Shown in pieces: positions 1 through 8,736 of a stretch of 64,000 nt of DNA. The first letter of the stretch is position 1, and the number at the start of each line of letters is the position of its first letter. Below the pieces are notes generated by a model. The model did no database searches, was not told the origin of the DNA, and saw nothing but the letters and a program-made list of their open reading frames with translations. This stretch comes from Hyphomicrobiales bacterium (lineage in GTDB: Bacteria > Pseudomonadota > Alphaproteobacteria > Rhizobiales > Kaistiaceae), in NCBI GenBank assembly GCA_017305635.1, contig JAFKKF010000008.1, forward strand, positions 310,001 to 374,000. The letters run 5' to 3'. A program made the position numbers and the translations under genes.

Positions 1-88
1 CTACGCAATTTCCCGTACGGACATAACCGAATTTCCTGCCGGCCTGATTGAGGCGATTGTCCCTCCAACCGAAGTGAGGGCCGATCCC

Positions 89-748
89 ATGACCATCGCC
101 GAGCTGTCGCTGCCTCCCAATCGTTCCGACGACCGCCATCGCGGCGCCGACCCGCATCCGGCGACGCCGGCCGGGAACCTCCCCACCCTGATGCTCTTCC
201 CGGCGGGGACCGAGATATACGTGCAGGGTGAGAAGTGCAGGAACTTCTACCAGGTCGAGTTCGGCGCGGTGCGCGTCCATCGCCTTTCCGCGGACGGCCG
301 CCGGCAGATCCTGGCCTTCCATCTGGCCGGCGAGACGTTCGGCCTCGAGCCGTCCCAGACGCACCATTTCTTCGCGGAAGCCACCTGCGCCACGGGCATC
401 AGGGTCCGCCGGGCCGCCCCGATGCAGGACCACGCCGCCGAGGACCTGCTGCCGATGGCGCTGACCGGACTTGTCCGGGCGCAGGAACATCTGCTCGTGC
501 TCGGCCGTCAGAATTCGCTGGAGCGGGTCGCCGCGTTCCTTCTCGAAATGTCCGAGCGGCAGGGCGGCCTCAGCGAAGTCGAGCTGCCGATGTCGCGGAT
601 GGACATAGCCGACTATCTGGGCCTGACCATCGAGACCGTCTCCCGGTCCTTCTCCAAGCTCCGGCAGAAGGGGATCATCCGGCTTTCGAGCATGCGCAGC
701 GTCGAGTTCGTCAGGCCGCAGAGCCTGTGCGACATGGTGGCCGGCTAG
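89..748 (+). CDS. Crp/Fnr-family transcriptional regulator, FixK-like
   Basis: Cytoplasmic DNA-binding regulator of 219 aa. An N-terminal cyclic-nucleotide-binding-type beta barrel covers roughly residues 30-120, a dimerisation helix follows (QNSLERVAAFLLEMSER), then a C-terminal winged HTH. The recognition helix reads ETVSRSFSKL, carrying the E-x-x-S-R contacts that in FNR/FixK read TTGAT half-sites. Cysteines are scattered and there is no N-terminal Cys cluster, so an Fe-S oxygen sensor is unlikely; this points to a FixK/DNR-like branch. An in-frame GTG at 74 would add five residues; the ATG at 89 is preferred. A perfect FNR/FixK box lies just downstream in front of the next gene, the obvious target. 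Confidence 0.85.
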   Translation: MTIAELSLPPNRSDDRHRGADPHPATPAGNLPTLMLFPAGTEIYVQGEKCRNFYQVEFGAVRVHRLSADGRRQILAFHLAGETFGLEPSQTHHFFAEATCATGIRVRRAAPMQDHAAEDLLPMALTGLVRAQEHLLVLGRQNSLERVAAFLLEMSERQGGLSEVELPMSRMDIADYLGLTIETVSRSFSKLRQKGIIRLSSMRSVEFVRPQSLCDMVAG

Positions 749-771
749 GAAACCTTCGCCCGCCGGCCGAC

Positions 772-785
772 TTGATGCGGATCAA
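772..785. promoter_or_regulatory. FNR/FixK box (TTGAT-N4-ATCAA)
   Basis: The palindrome TTGATGCGGATCAA matches the FNR/FixK consensus in every specified position. Its centre at about 778 would place a class II start site near 820, just ahead of the hibernation-factor start at 844. The neighbouring upstream gene encodes a regulator with the matching E-SR recognition helix. Confidence 0.8.
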
Positions 786-843
786 CGCAATTCCGGCGCC
801 GCCGCCTCAGACTGGGACAATCCCGACGCAGGAGATGAATCCC

Positions 844-1395
844 ATGCAGGTCGAGCCACAGATCCGATTCCACGGAATGGAGCCGTCGCCCTCGGTCGAG
901 GAGGTCGTCCGCGAGAGGATCGAGCACCTGGCGCGGTTCCACGACCGGATCACCTCCTGCGAGGTGGTGATCGATGCCCCGCACCGGCATAGCCACCAGG
1001 GCAGGATCTACCGGGTGCGGATCGCCATGGCCGTGCCCGGCGGCGAGATCGTGGCCGGGCGGGAGCATCGCGGCGACCACGCCCACGAGGACGTCTACGT
1101 CGCAATCCGCGACAGCTTCAACGCCGCCGAGCGCCAGCTCGAGGACGTAGTCCGCAAGAAGAGCGGGCATCGCGTCAAGCCGCATCCCGAGATATTGCGC
1201 GGGAAGGTGGCCAGGCTGATGCCGGAGGAAGGCTACGGCTTCATCGAGACCGAGGATGGACGCGAGCTCTTTTTCCGGCGGGAGAGCGTGGTGTCGGACA
1301 AGGAATGGTCCGCGCTTGCCGAGGGCTCCGAGGTGCGGTTCCGTGAGCGGGAGGGTGAGAAGGGGCCCCACGCGTCGGCCGTGACGGGCGCCTGA
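844..1395 (+). CDS. hpf: Ribosome hibernation factor (HPF/RaiA domain) fused to a cold-shock-like domain
   Basis: Protein of 183 aa. Residues 1-100 form an HPF/RaiA-type domain that binds the 30S decoding region of idle ribosomes. Residues about 115-180 resemble a cold-shock/OB fold (GKVARLMPEEGYGFIETEDG, then ELFFRRESV), in place of the usual dimerising C-terminal domain of long HPF. The start is chosen because AGGAG at 830-834 lies nine bases before ATG 844; an in-frame ATG at 835 almost touches that motif and would add three residues. The FNR/FixK box about 60 bases upstream suggests induction when oxygen is low. Domain assignment is by motif recognition only. Confidence 0.85.
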   Translation: MQVEPQIRFHGMEPSPSVEEVVRERIEHLARFHDRITSCEVVIDAPHRHSHQGRIYRVRIAMAVPGGEIVAGREHRGDHAHEDVYVAIRDSFNAAERQLEDVVRKKSGHRVKPHPEILRGKVARLMPEEGYGFIETEDGRELFFRRESVVSDKEWSALAEGSEVRFREREGEKGPHASAVTGA

Positions 1396-1622
1396 CTTGT
1401 CGGTCGAAGCCCGGAGGGGTGACGCGACCTGACGATTGCAGCGCTATATGATCGCAAGCTCGGTGAGCGAAAGGAAGGAGCCATGGCGCCCGACGCCGCT
1501 CTTCGACGATCCCGGCCCGGTGGTCGCCTTTCGGAGCTCGTGTGCGTGACCATCCAGGCCGGGCGAGGGAGAACCTTTGGACGAGCCCCACGTCCGTGCG
1601 GTCCCGCTCGCGGAAACGCACC

Positions 1623-4286
1623 GTGAGCATCCGCAACTTCGACTCCCTGTTCGAGCCGAAGGCAATCGCCCTCGTGGGAGCGAGCAACCGGCCCCATGCG
1701 GTCGGCGCGGTTGTTGCCCGCAACCTACTCGACGCGGGCTTCGATGGCCCCGTCCTTTTCGTCAACCCGCACGAAGCCTCCATTCGCTCGACCCTCAACT
1801 ATCGCTCCGTCTCCGAATTGCCCGTGACGCCCGACCTCGCCGTCATTGCCACGCCGGCCGCTACCGTCCCCGGGCTGATCGCTGATCTGGGTGCAAGGGG
1901 CTGTCGCGCCGCCATCGTACTCGCTGCGGGATTCGGTGAGGGCGACCAGGCGGGGGGCGCGGCGCTGCGCGACCAGATGCTCGCCGCCGCGCGCCCTCAT
2001 CTCCTCCGCATCGTCGGGCCCAATTGCCTCGGCGTGATCTCAACCGGCCGGCGGATCAATGCGAGCTTTGCGCCTTCCGCGCCGCCCCCGGGCGAGGTGG
2101 CGCTGGTGACGCAGTCAGGGGCCATCGCCACGGCCCTCCTCGACTGGGGCGCCGCCAACGGCATCGGCTTCTCGCATGTCGTCTCGCTGGGCGACATGGC
2201 GGATGTCGATTTCGGGGACATGCTCGACTATCTGGCGCTCGACCGGAAGACGCGGGCGATCATGCTCTACGTCGAGAATGTCACCTCCGCCCGCAAGTTC
2301 ATGTCGGCTGGCCGCATCGCCGCGCGCGTCAAGCCGGTAATCCTCGTCAAGTCCGGCCGGTCGACCGGCGCGGCGAAGGCGGCCCGCTCGCATACCGGCG
2401 CGCTGGCCGGGAGCGACATCGTCTATGACGCCGCTTTCCGGCGTGCCGGCATGCTGCGCGTGTTTGAACTGCGCGAGCTTCTGCAGGCTCTGGCGAGCCT
2501 TTCCTTCGGCCTCCGGCCGGAAGGGTACCGCCTGGCGATACTCACCAATGGTGGCGGGGCGGGCGTCATTGCCGTCGACGCGCTCGAAAAGGAAGGCGGG
2601 AAGCTGTCGGAATTGTCGAAAGGCGGGCTCAGCGCCCTCGATGCCGTGCTGCCTCCCTCCTGGTCGCACGGCAATCCGGTCGACATTCTCGGCGACGCGG
2701 GTGGCGATCGCTACGGAAAGGCCTATGCGGTGCTCGAAGCCGAGCCGGCGAAGGATGCGATCCTGGTGATCAATTGTCCGACCGCGGTTGCCGACAGCGA
2801 CGAGAGCGCGTCGGCCGTGGCGGAGGTCGTCGGACAGCCGCCAAAGGTCGCGACGCTCACCTGCTGGCTTGGCGGGACGTCTGCCGTTTCTCCACGCCGG
2901 CGCTTCGCCGAGAGCGGCATCCCGAGCTACGAGACGCCCGAGGAGGCAGTCCGCGCCTTCATGCACATGGTCCGCTATCGGCGGAACCAGAACCTGCTGC
3001 TTGAGACCCCGTCCGCACCGACCGGCGTCGAGGCGGATCGCGCAGCCATCCGAGGCGTCATCGCGCGGGTGAGGGCAGCCTCGCGCCAGATGCTCACCGA
3101 AGTGGAGGCGAAAGAGGTTCTGGCGGCCTGCGGCATTCCCGTCGTCGAGACGAGGGTCGCTGCGACCCCCGCCGCGGCCGCCGCCATGGCGCGCGATCTG
3201 AAGGGGCCGATCGCTCTCAAGATCCTCTCGCCCGACATCAGCCACAAGTCCGATGTCGGCGGCGTCCAGCTTGGCCTCGATGCCTCCACCGTCGCGGGCG
3301 CCGCCGAGGCGATGCTTGCGACCGTGCGCGGCGGGGCCCCCGAGGCGCGGATCGACGGTCTTGTCGTCGAGCCGATGATCGTGCGTCCCAATGCGTGGGA
3401 ACTGCTCGCCGGGATAGCCCACGACAGCATATTCGGGCCGGTCGTCCTTTTCGGCCAGGGAGGGACGTCGACGGAGGTCGTGGCCGACAGGGCGATCGGA
3501 TTGCCGCCCCTCAATTCCGTGCTCGCGCGCGAACTGATCTCGCGCACCAGGGTTGCCCGCGTACTCGCCGGCTATCGCGACCGGCCGCCGGCGGACCTTG
3601 CCGCGATCGCGGACGTGCTTATCCGCCTGGCGCAGCTTGCCGCCGATTTTCCCGAGATCGCCGAGCTCGACATCAATCCCCTCCTGGCCGATGCTGGCGG
3701 CGTGGTCGCGCTCGATGCCCGCATCCTGCTCGGCGACGGACCCTCCATGCCGCCCGCCATCGCCCCTTATCCCGCCACCCTCGCCTACGGGGTGACAACC
3801 TCCGACGGCCTCGCCGTCTTCCTCCGACCCATCCGACCGGACGACGAGCCGCTTCTCGCCGACATGGTCCGGCGTTCCGATCCCGCCGATGTCCGCCTGC
3901 GTTTCCTGCTCCACGGGGTGAGGTTCTCTGACACCATGGCGGCGCGTCTTTCCCAGATCGACTATGACCGGGAAATGGCCTTCGTCGCTCTCGCGTCGGA
4001 ATCCGGTGCGCCCGAGCTGCTCGGCGTGGGGCGCCTGGTCGCCGATCCCGAGAACGAGAAGGCCGAGTTCGCCGTCATGGTGCGGTCCGACCTCAAGGGG
4101 CGCGGGCTCGGCTATTGCCTCATGCAGGAGCTCGTCGCCCATGCCAGGCGACGGGGCCTGAAGGTTCTCCATGGCGAGGTGCTCAGGGAGAACCGGACGA
4201 TGCTGCAGCTCGCTTCCGAGCTAGGCTTTGTCACCACGGCGACCGAGGCGCCCAATGTCGTCGAAGTCCGTCTCGACATCACCTAG
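1623..4286 (+). CDS. Pat/YfiQ-type protein acetyltransferase: NDP-forming acyl-CoA synthetase-like region plus GNAT domain
   Basis: Product of 887 aa, almost the length of Salmonella Pat (YfiQ). Domains in order: CoA-binding Rossmann domain (FEPKAIALVGASNRPHAVGA, residues about 5-130), succinyl-CoA-synthetase-like domains (to about 450), ATP-grasp (about 487-700, with KILSPDISHKSDVGGV), and a C-terminal GNAT acetyltransferase (about 729-887, RSDLKGRGLGYCLMQELV). In Pat proteins the synthetase part is usually regulatory and the GNAT acetylates lysines such as that of acetyl-CoA synthetase. I chose GTG 1623 because homology begins there; an upstream GTG at 1542 adds residues that look non-coding. 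It sits alone on this strand after hpf. True acetyl-CoA synthetase activity cannot be excluded. Confidence 0.8.
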   Translation: MSIRNFDSLFEPKAIALVGASNRPHAVGAVVARNLLDAGFDGPVLFVNPHEASIRSTLNYRSVSELPVTPDLAVIATPAATVPGLIADLGARGCRAAIVLAAGFGEGDQAGGAALRDQMLAAARPHLLRIVGPNCLGVISTGRRINASFAPSAPPPGEVALVTQSGAIATALLDWGAANGIGFSHVVSLGDMADVDFGDMLDYLALDRKTRAIMLYVENVTSARKFMSAGRIAARVKPVILVKSGRSTGAAKAARSHTGALAGSDIVYDAAFRRAGMLRVFELRELLQALASLSFGLRPEGYRLAILTNGGGAGVIAVDALEKEGGKLSELSKGGLSALDAVLPPSWSHGNPVDILGDAGGDRYGKAYAVLEAEPAKDAILVINCPTAVADSDESASAVAEVVGQPPKVATLTCWLGGTSAVSPRRRFAESGIPSYETPEEAVRAFMHMVRYRRNQNLLLETPSAPTGVEADRAAIRGVIARVRAASRQMLTEVEAKEVLAACGIPVVETRVAATPAAAAAMARDLKGPIALKILSPDISHKSDVGGVQLGLDASTVAGAAEAMLATVRGGAPEARIDGLVVEPMIVRPNAWELLAGIAHDSIFGPVVLFGQGGTSTEVVADRAIGLPPLNSVLARELISRTRVARVLAGYRDRPPADLAAIADVLIRLAQLAADFPEIAELDINPLLADAGGVVALDARILLGDGPSMPPAIAPYPATLAYGVTTSDGLAVFLRPIRPDDEPLLADMVRRSDPADVRLRFLLHGVRFSDTMAARLSQIDYDREMAFVALASESGAPELLGVGRLVADPENEKAEFAVMVRSDLKGRGLGYCLMQELVAHARRRGLKVLHGEVLRENRTMLQLASELGFVTTATEAPNVVEVRLDIT

Positions 4287-4307
4287 GCTCGGCCGTGGCG
4301 CCATCCC

Positions 4308-4712
4308 CTACTGCGGCCGCATGCGGTCGGCGGCGCGGAAGTAGCGCCGCGCCAGCGCCACGAGTTCCGGATCGCTCGGGTGATCGACCGTCTCGGTCTC
4401 GACGATCGCCTTGGCGATGCGCGGATCATGCTGGCGCATGTGCTTGGCGAGGCATCCTTCTCGTTCGCCGGCCCGGCAATCAGGATATCACGCGCATCGG
4501 CGACCGCTTCCGTGACGGCGTGCAGGAATTTTTGATCCTCATCGGCATGTCCGCTACCGATCGAATTGGCCTTGTGATGAATGTGACGCGCCGGATCGTC
4601 GGGGCGGATGACCATGGCTTCCGGTCCTGCCTTCCGTGAGGTGGAAGACGCGCGCCTCGCGATGGTCGATCCAGAGGATGGCGTGATGGTAAGGAAGGGG
4701 ATCGGTGGGCAT
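4308..4712 (-). pseudogene. Frameshifted eRF1-like / translational machinery protein gene
   Basis: Reading from ATG 4712, the product starts MPTDPLPYHHAILWIDHREA and would end ...YFRAADRMRPQ at 4308, both in the same frame. The middle part (AMVIRPDDPARHIHHKANS, then DILIAGPANEKDA) lies in another frame. One extra base near 4630 and one missing base near 4455 (GATGCCTCGCC where GATGCCCTCGCC is expected) explain this, so the two indels compensate. Uncorrected translation stops after about 50 codons (...QGQFDR). The intact family is small (about 130 aa) and common in Rhizobiales, of unclear role. Either a real pseudogene or two assembly errors. Confidence 0.7.
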
Positions 4713-4758
4713 TTCGATCTCCGGGTCTTGGCGTCTGAGTTGCCTCGCGGGCGGATGA

Positions 4759-5733
4759 TCACGGCACGAGGACTGCCGCGCCGGTCAGCGTTCCCTCGCG
4801 CAGCGCGGCGACCGCGCGATTTGCCTCGGCGAGCGGGAATGCGTGGACGGTGGTGACGATCGGGCGCTCGGCGGCAAGTCGCATGAAGTCGTTGCCGTCC
4901 CTTCGGGTAAGGTTCGCGACCGAGCGTACCACCCGCTCCTCCCACAGATATTCGTAGGGCATTGCGGGAAGGTCGCTCATGTGGATGCCGGCCGTCACGA
5001 CCACGCCGCCCTTCCGCACGGCCTGCAGCGCCGCCGGCACGAGGGCGCCGACCGGCGCGAAGATCACCGCCGCGTCGAGTTTCTCGGGCGGCTTCTCGTC
5101 CGAGCCGCCGGCCCACGCAGCGCCGAGCTCGCGCGCAAAGTCCTGCGCGGCGCGGTCGCCGGGACGGGTGAAGGCGAAGATGCGCTGGCCGCCCTGCCGC
5201 GCCACCTGCGCCATGATGTGCGCCGCGGCGCCGAAGCCATATATGCCGATGCGCTCGCCGTCGCCGGCCATTCGGTGCGCCCGGTGACCGATGAGCCCGG
5301 CACAAAGCAGCGGCGCGGCCTCCACGTCGGGATATTTCTCCGGAATGCGGAAGCAGAAGCGGGCATCGGCGACCACGTAGTCCGAATAGCCGCCGTCGAG
5401 GCTGCAACCGGTGAACCGTGCGAAGTCGCAGAGGTTCTCCTGCCCTCTCCGGCAATAGGGGCATGTTCCACAGGTCCAGCCCAGCCAGGGGACGCCCACA
5501 CGCTCGCCCGGCACGAGACCGGCAGCGCTCCCGCCCGTCGCCTCGATCCGGCCGACGATCTCGTGGCCGGGAACGATCGGATACCTCGCCTGCGGAAGCT
5601 CGCCGTCGATGAGGTGGAGATCGGTGCGACAGACGCCGCAGGCCGCAACCCGGATCAGAACCTGCCCGGCTTGCGGCGACGGCGTCTCGCGATGTTCCAG
5701 CCGAAGTTCTGCATGCGGCCGGTCGAGTACCAT
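4759..5733 (-). CDS. Zinc-dependent alcohol dehydrogenase (MDR family)
   Basis: From ATG 5733 the product is 324 aa, a typical MDR dehydrogenase length. It has the catalytic zinc segment CGVCRTDLHLIDG and GHEIVGRIEA, the structural zinc cluster CGTCPYCRRGQENLC, and a Rossmann nucleotide-binding glycine motif (GIYGFGAAAH). It should oxidise an alcohol or reduce an aldehyde with NAD(P). The frame continues upstream without a stop into part of a second alcohol dehydrogenase (5734-6186), so the first residues and native promoter seem replaced by a deletion. Its family members usually begin a few residues before the MVLDRPHAEL seen here, so the start is uncertain. Confidence 0.75.
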   Translation of the reverse strand: MVLDRPHAELRLEHRETPSPQAGQVLIRVAACGVCRTDLHLIDGELPQARYPIVPGHEIVGRIEATGGSAAGLVPGERVGVPWLGWTCGTCPYCRRGQENLCDFARFTGCSLDGGYSDYVVADARFCFRIPEKYPDVEAAPLLCAGLIGHRAHRMAGDGERIGIYGFGAAAHIMAQVARQGGQRIFAFTRPGDRAAQDFARELGAAWAGGSDEKPPEKLDAAVIFAPVGALVPAALQAVRKGGVVVTAGIHMSDLPAMPYEYLWEERVVRSVANLTRRDGNDFMRLAAERPIVTTVHAFPLAEANRAVAALREGTLTGAAVLVP

Positions 5734-6186
5734 GCAGCTCTGATCCAGCTCGAAACGATGCGTGACGAGTGGCTTCAGGTCGACGCGCCCGAATTCTACC
5801 ACCGCCATCAGGCGCCGCATGCGTTCTTTGCCGCCGGGACATAAGGTCGTCATGATCCGATTGTCGCCAGGGCCGGCAGCAAATGCATTGAGCGGGATGG
5901 TGAGGTCGATAGAGTATACGCCGAGGCTCGACAGCGTGCCGCCGGGCCTTAGCACGCGAAGGGCTGAGGCGAACGTGTCCTGCGTGCCAAGCGCCTCTAT
6001 CGAGGCGTCCACGCCGCGTCCATGGTTCGCCTCAATGATCTGCTCGACCGGATCACCGTTCTTGAAATTCACCAGGATATTGGCACCGAGCCGCCCGGCC
6101 ATGGTGAGTCGCTCTGGAACCGTGTCGGCCCGGGCCGGCCACCGCCAAAGGCCGATCGGCCCGTGGTCGAGGCGCTGTGGCATCAT
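5734..6186 (-). pseudogene. 3' remnant of a different zinc alcohol dehydrogenase, fused in frame to the next ADH
   Basis: The translation carries the C-terminal half of a threonine-dehydrogenase-like/secondary alcohol dehydrogenase (MAGRLGANILVNFKNGDPVE, then ASALRVLRPGGTLSSLGVYS and PLVTHRFELDQ). The N-terminal zinc domain is absent, and a GPIGL motif is joined directly to DTVPERL with the intervening Rossmann strand lost. It runs straight into MVLDRPHAEL of the downstream dehydrogenase. This looks like two deletions that left one hybrid frame of about 475 codons. The truncated end lies within about 35 bases of the prophage-like element, so insertion-linked loss is plausible. Function of the hybrid is doubtful. 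Confidence 0.65.
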
Positions 6187-6219
6187 CGCCCGTAGTCATG
6201 GTTGGAACAGGGACTATTC

Positions 6220-6693
6220 TTACTCCCGCTCCACGATATCTGGACCGTCGATCTGGTCGAACAACGTCCGTTCGGGTTCGGCGGCGACCGAGATGCGTCC
6301 GCGGCTGGCGGGAGTGAAGCCGAACTCGGCGGAGATACGCATCATGATCTCGGCCTGTCGGTTGGCGATGGATACGTAGGGCGACTGGATGGGGAAGCCG
6401 GTCGGCGATTTGACCATGGCGCCGTATTTCTGGATCGCCTCGGTGGCTTCAGCCCAGAGGGCATAGGCGGCGCAGTAGGCGGCAAGAGCTGCGCGGTCGA
6501 GATGGGTGAGGACGCGGAGGGGACCGAGGGTTGCGACCAGACGCGCCCATTCGCGCTGAGCGGCGGGGCTGAGCTCGGGCGGGCAGTCGGGTATGGCGGC
6601 CTCCGGCCGTGGTTCGTCCGGGTTGAGGGGATGCTTGCCGGGATTCCCGGTGAGGATCTTGAGGCGGGTGGGTTTAGGTTTGCGGCCGCGCAT
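6220..6693 (-). CDS. P27-family phage terminase small subunit
   Basis: Product of 157 aa beginning MRGRKPKPTRLKILTGNPGK, a hallmark of P27 small terminases, with the SPAAQREWARLVATLGPLRV segment that follows. It would recognise packaging DNA and recruit the large terminase, but no large subunit lies next to it. The start at 6693 matches the start of the paralogue at 44932, which has the same length. The C-terminal dozen residues differ most between the copies. It lies 55 bases downstream of the methyltransferase on the same strand. Confidence 0.85.
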   Translation of the reverse strand: MRGRKPKPTRLKILTGNPGKHPLNPDEPRPEAAIPDCPPELSPAAQREWARLVATLGPLRVLTHLDRAALAAYCAAYALWAEATEAIQKYGAMVKSPTGFPIQSPYVSIANRQAEIMMRISAEFGFTPASRGRISVAAEPERTLFDQIDGPDIVERE

Positions 6694-6748
6694 GGTCAGA
6701 CCTCCTGGATGGGCGAGGAAGAGGGAAGGATGCCGACGCCGTCGGCAG

Positions 6749-8209
6749 TCATGCGCCCCCGTGGTCGGGGGCGACTGGCGCTTGTGTGGTGGGCACCGGA
6801 CGGTCGCGGGCGTCTGCCATGCCGCTGGAGGTGGCGGCCTGATCGTCGGCGAGAGGGAACCGCGTTCCACGCGGCAGGTGCGGCCCAGCCTCCGGCGCGC
6901 CGAGGCTGTTTGCGGTTTGCGTCGGCGCCGCAGTACCCGGCGGTGGAGTCTCGCCACCATTCGGGGGCCCGGCGGCCCGTTCCTCGGCGACCTGAGCGAA
7001 TGTCCTGTCGCTGCCGTAGAGGATCGCCGCCTTGCCCGTAAAAGCCTGCCAGCGTCGAATGGCGACGTCGACGTAGAGCGGGTCGAGCTCCATGGCGAGG
7101 CAAATGCGGCCGGTACTCTCGGCGGCGATCAGGGTGGTGCCGCTGCCGAGGAACGGTTCATAGACGGCATCGCCGGGGATGCTGTTGTTGAGGATCGGCC
7201 GGCGCATGCATTCGACCGGCTTCTGGGTGCCGTGGACGGTCTCGGCATCCTGGTTGCCGCTGCCGATCTCCCACAGCGTCGTTTGCTTCCGATCCCCGGT
7301 CCAGTTGCCCTTCCTGCGGACGGCATACCAGCAAGGTTCGTGTCTCCAGTGATAGTCGCCGCGGCCGATGACCAGGCGCTCCTTGGCCCAGATGATCTGG
7401 GAGCGGATGGCGAAGCCGGTGCTGATGAGGGAGTCGGCAACGGTGGTGGCGTGCAGGGCGCCATGCCAGACATAGGCGATCTGGCCGGGGAAGAGAGCCC
7501 AGACCTCACTCCAGTCTGCGATATCGTCGTTCTGGACCTTGCCAACCCTCGCTGAGCTGTTGACCCCCACGCGGTGCCGCCAGGTCGGATCGTAGGAGAC
7601 GCCATAGGGCGGGTCGGTGACCATGAGGTTGGGCACTACATCCCCGAGGAGCGTCCCGACCATCTCCGGGTCGGTGCTGCTGCCACAGGCGAGGCGGTGG
7701 CTGCCCAGGCACCAGAGGTCGCCAGGACGTGACACGGCAATCGTAGCCACGGATGGCACCTCGTTCTCGTCGGTCAGCCCCACGTCGACCGGCACCAGCA
7801 GCCGGGCGAGTTCCTTCTTCTCGAAGCCGAGGGCGGAGAGGTCGGCGCCCATGCCCTTCAGGTCGGTGAGCTCGAGCTTCAGCATGTCGAGGTCCCATCC
7901 GGCATTGAGGGCGATGCGGTTGTCGGCAAGGACCAGCTGCCGTCGCTGCAGCTCCGACAGGCCTGAGAGGACGATGACCGGGACGACCTCGAGGTTGAGG
8001 GTGCGTGCCGCCGCCAGGCGCCCATGGCCGGCGATGATGTCCCCCTCCGCACCAACGAGCACCGGGTTGACGAAGCCGAAGCTGCGGATGCTGCCGGCGA
8101 TCTCGGCGACCTGGGCGGGACTGTGGGTGCGAGCGTTCCGCGCATGGGGCACGAGCCGTTCGATCGGCCAGTACTCGATGCTGAGCGCAGGTGCGTACGT
8201 CTGGGTCAT
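6749..8209 (-). CDS. ParB-N-domain DNA methyltransferase (adenine- or cytosine-N4-specific)
   Basis: Product of 486 aa. Residues about 10-100 form a ParB/Srx-like domain (NPVLVGAEGDIIAGHGRLAA). A methyltransferase follows with motif IV VTDPPYGVSYD, near residue 200, and the SAM-binding motif YEPFLGSGTTLIAAES near residue 350, so the order is that of beta-class N6/N4 enzymes. The last 90 residues are Pro/Ala-rich and of low complexity. It would methylate host or phage DNA; no partner nuclease is seen, so it is probably a solitary phage enzyme. It is read with the terminase subunit. The truncated copy at 44935-45600 corresponds to its C-terminal part. Confidence 0.9.
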   Translation of the reverse strand: MTQTYAPALSIEYWPIERLVPHARNARTHSPAQVAEIAGSIRSFGFVNPVLVGAEGDIIAGHGRLAAARTLNLEVVPVIVLSGLSELQRRQLVLADNRIALNAGWDLDMLKLELTDLKGMGADLSALGFEKKELARLLVPVDVGLTDENEVPSVATIAVSRPGDLWCLGSHRLACGSSTDPEMVGTLLGDVVPNLMVTDPPYGVSYDPTWRHRVGVNSSARVGKVQNDDIADWSEVWALFPGQIAYVWHGALHATTVADSLISTGFAIRSQIIWAKERLVIGRGDYHWRHEPCWYAVRRKGNWTGDRKQTTLWEIGSGNQDAETVHGTQKPVECMRRPILNNSIPGDAVYEPFLGSGTTLIAAESTGRICLAMELDPLYVDVAIRRWQAFTGKAAILYGSDRTFAQVAEERAAGPPNGGETPPPGTAAPTQTANSLGAPEAGPHLPRGTRFPLADDQAATSSGMADARDRPVPTTQAPVAPDHGGA

Positions 8210-8458
8210 GGCGATGGTCCGGTTGGGTTATGGAGGGGGCATGGGCAAGGAAGCGGAGGAGGGAGTACCCCACCCCCCCCCCGAATTACGCGGCGTTTTT
8301 TGCCGGCAGGCGGAAGGGACAGACGCGAAGGATCGATCGCCACACCAGGTGACCGAGGTGCGTTTGATTCCTTTGAAATCGGGCTCGAAATCAAACCTCG
8401 TGCGCGCATGGGATTTTTTGCGTGCGTGGCACCCACGCGGTCCCGTGGGCTTCGACCG

Positions 8459-8481
8459 GCCAGACTTCTGACCGCCCCCCG
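8459..8481 (+). repeat. Direct repeat copy 1 (23 bp)
   Basis: Begins GCCAGACTTCTGACCG and ends in a C-run plus G. It matches the copy at 8714-8736 in 22 of 23 positions (C/T difference at the tenth base). Both copies lie in the non-coding stretch between the methyltransferase and the HTH gene. Confidence 0.75.
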
Positions 8482-8713
8482 CCCCCTCGCCGGCGAGGTG
8501 CTGGAGAAAAATAATGGCTCAGAAATGCCCGCTGCGGAGGGCTCAAGTGAATCATCGCGGCGGCCCTCCCGCGGAAGGTATTGATCCGACTCGCAGATCT
8601 TGGAGGGCGCGACGGCGACGCTGCCAGCCGATCGAATCCAGCCCTCGAAAAACTCGGTGCAGCGGAAAAAAATCTCCGAATGAGACCGCCGCGGATCCGT
8701 GGGTTGCGAGCCC

Positions 8714-8736
8714 GCCAGACTTTTGACCGCCCCCCG
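8714..8736 (+). repeat. Direct repeat copy 2 (23 bp)
   Basis: Begins GCCAGACTTTTGACCG; the second copy of the repeat at 8459-8481, with starts 255 bases apart. After it the sequence CCGGTCCGGGGGAAAAAA could fold weakly, so it may mark a terminator or a protein-binding site. Confidence 0.75.

Noticed and set aside
2115-4172. Long minus-strand open frame opposite the Pat-type gene
   Set aside because: It mirrors the codons of the real gene in GC-rich DNA and encodes a low-complexity His/Gly/Arg-rich sequence with no motif.
6186-6220. Attachment site at the left edge of the element
   Set aside because: I found no matching direct repeat beyond the recombinase end (13604-13800), so an att core cannot be named.
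8273-8282. Run of ten C as a phase-variation switch
   Set aside because: It lies in the non-coding gap, not in a promoter spacer or coding frame I can identify.
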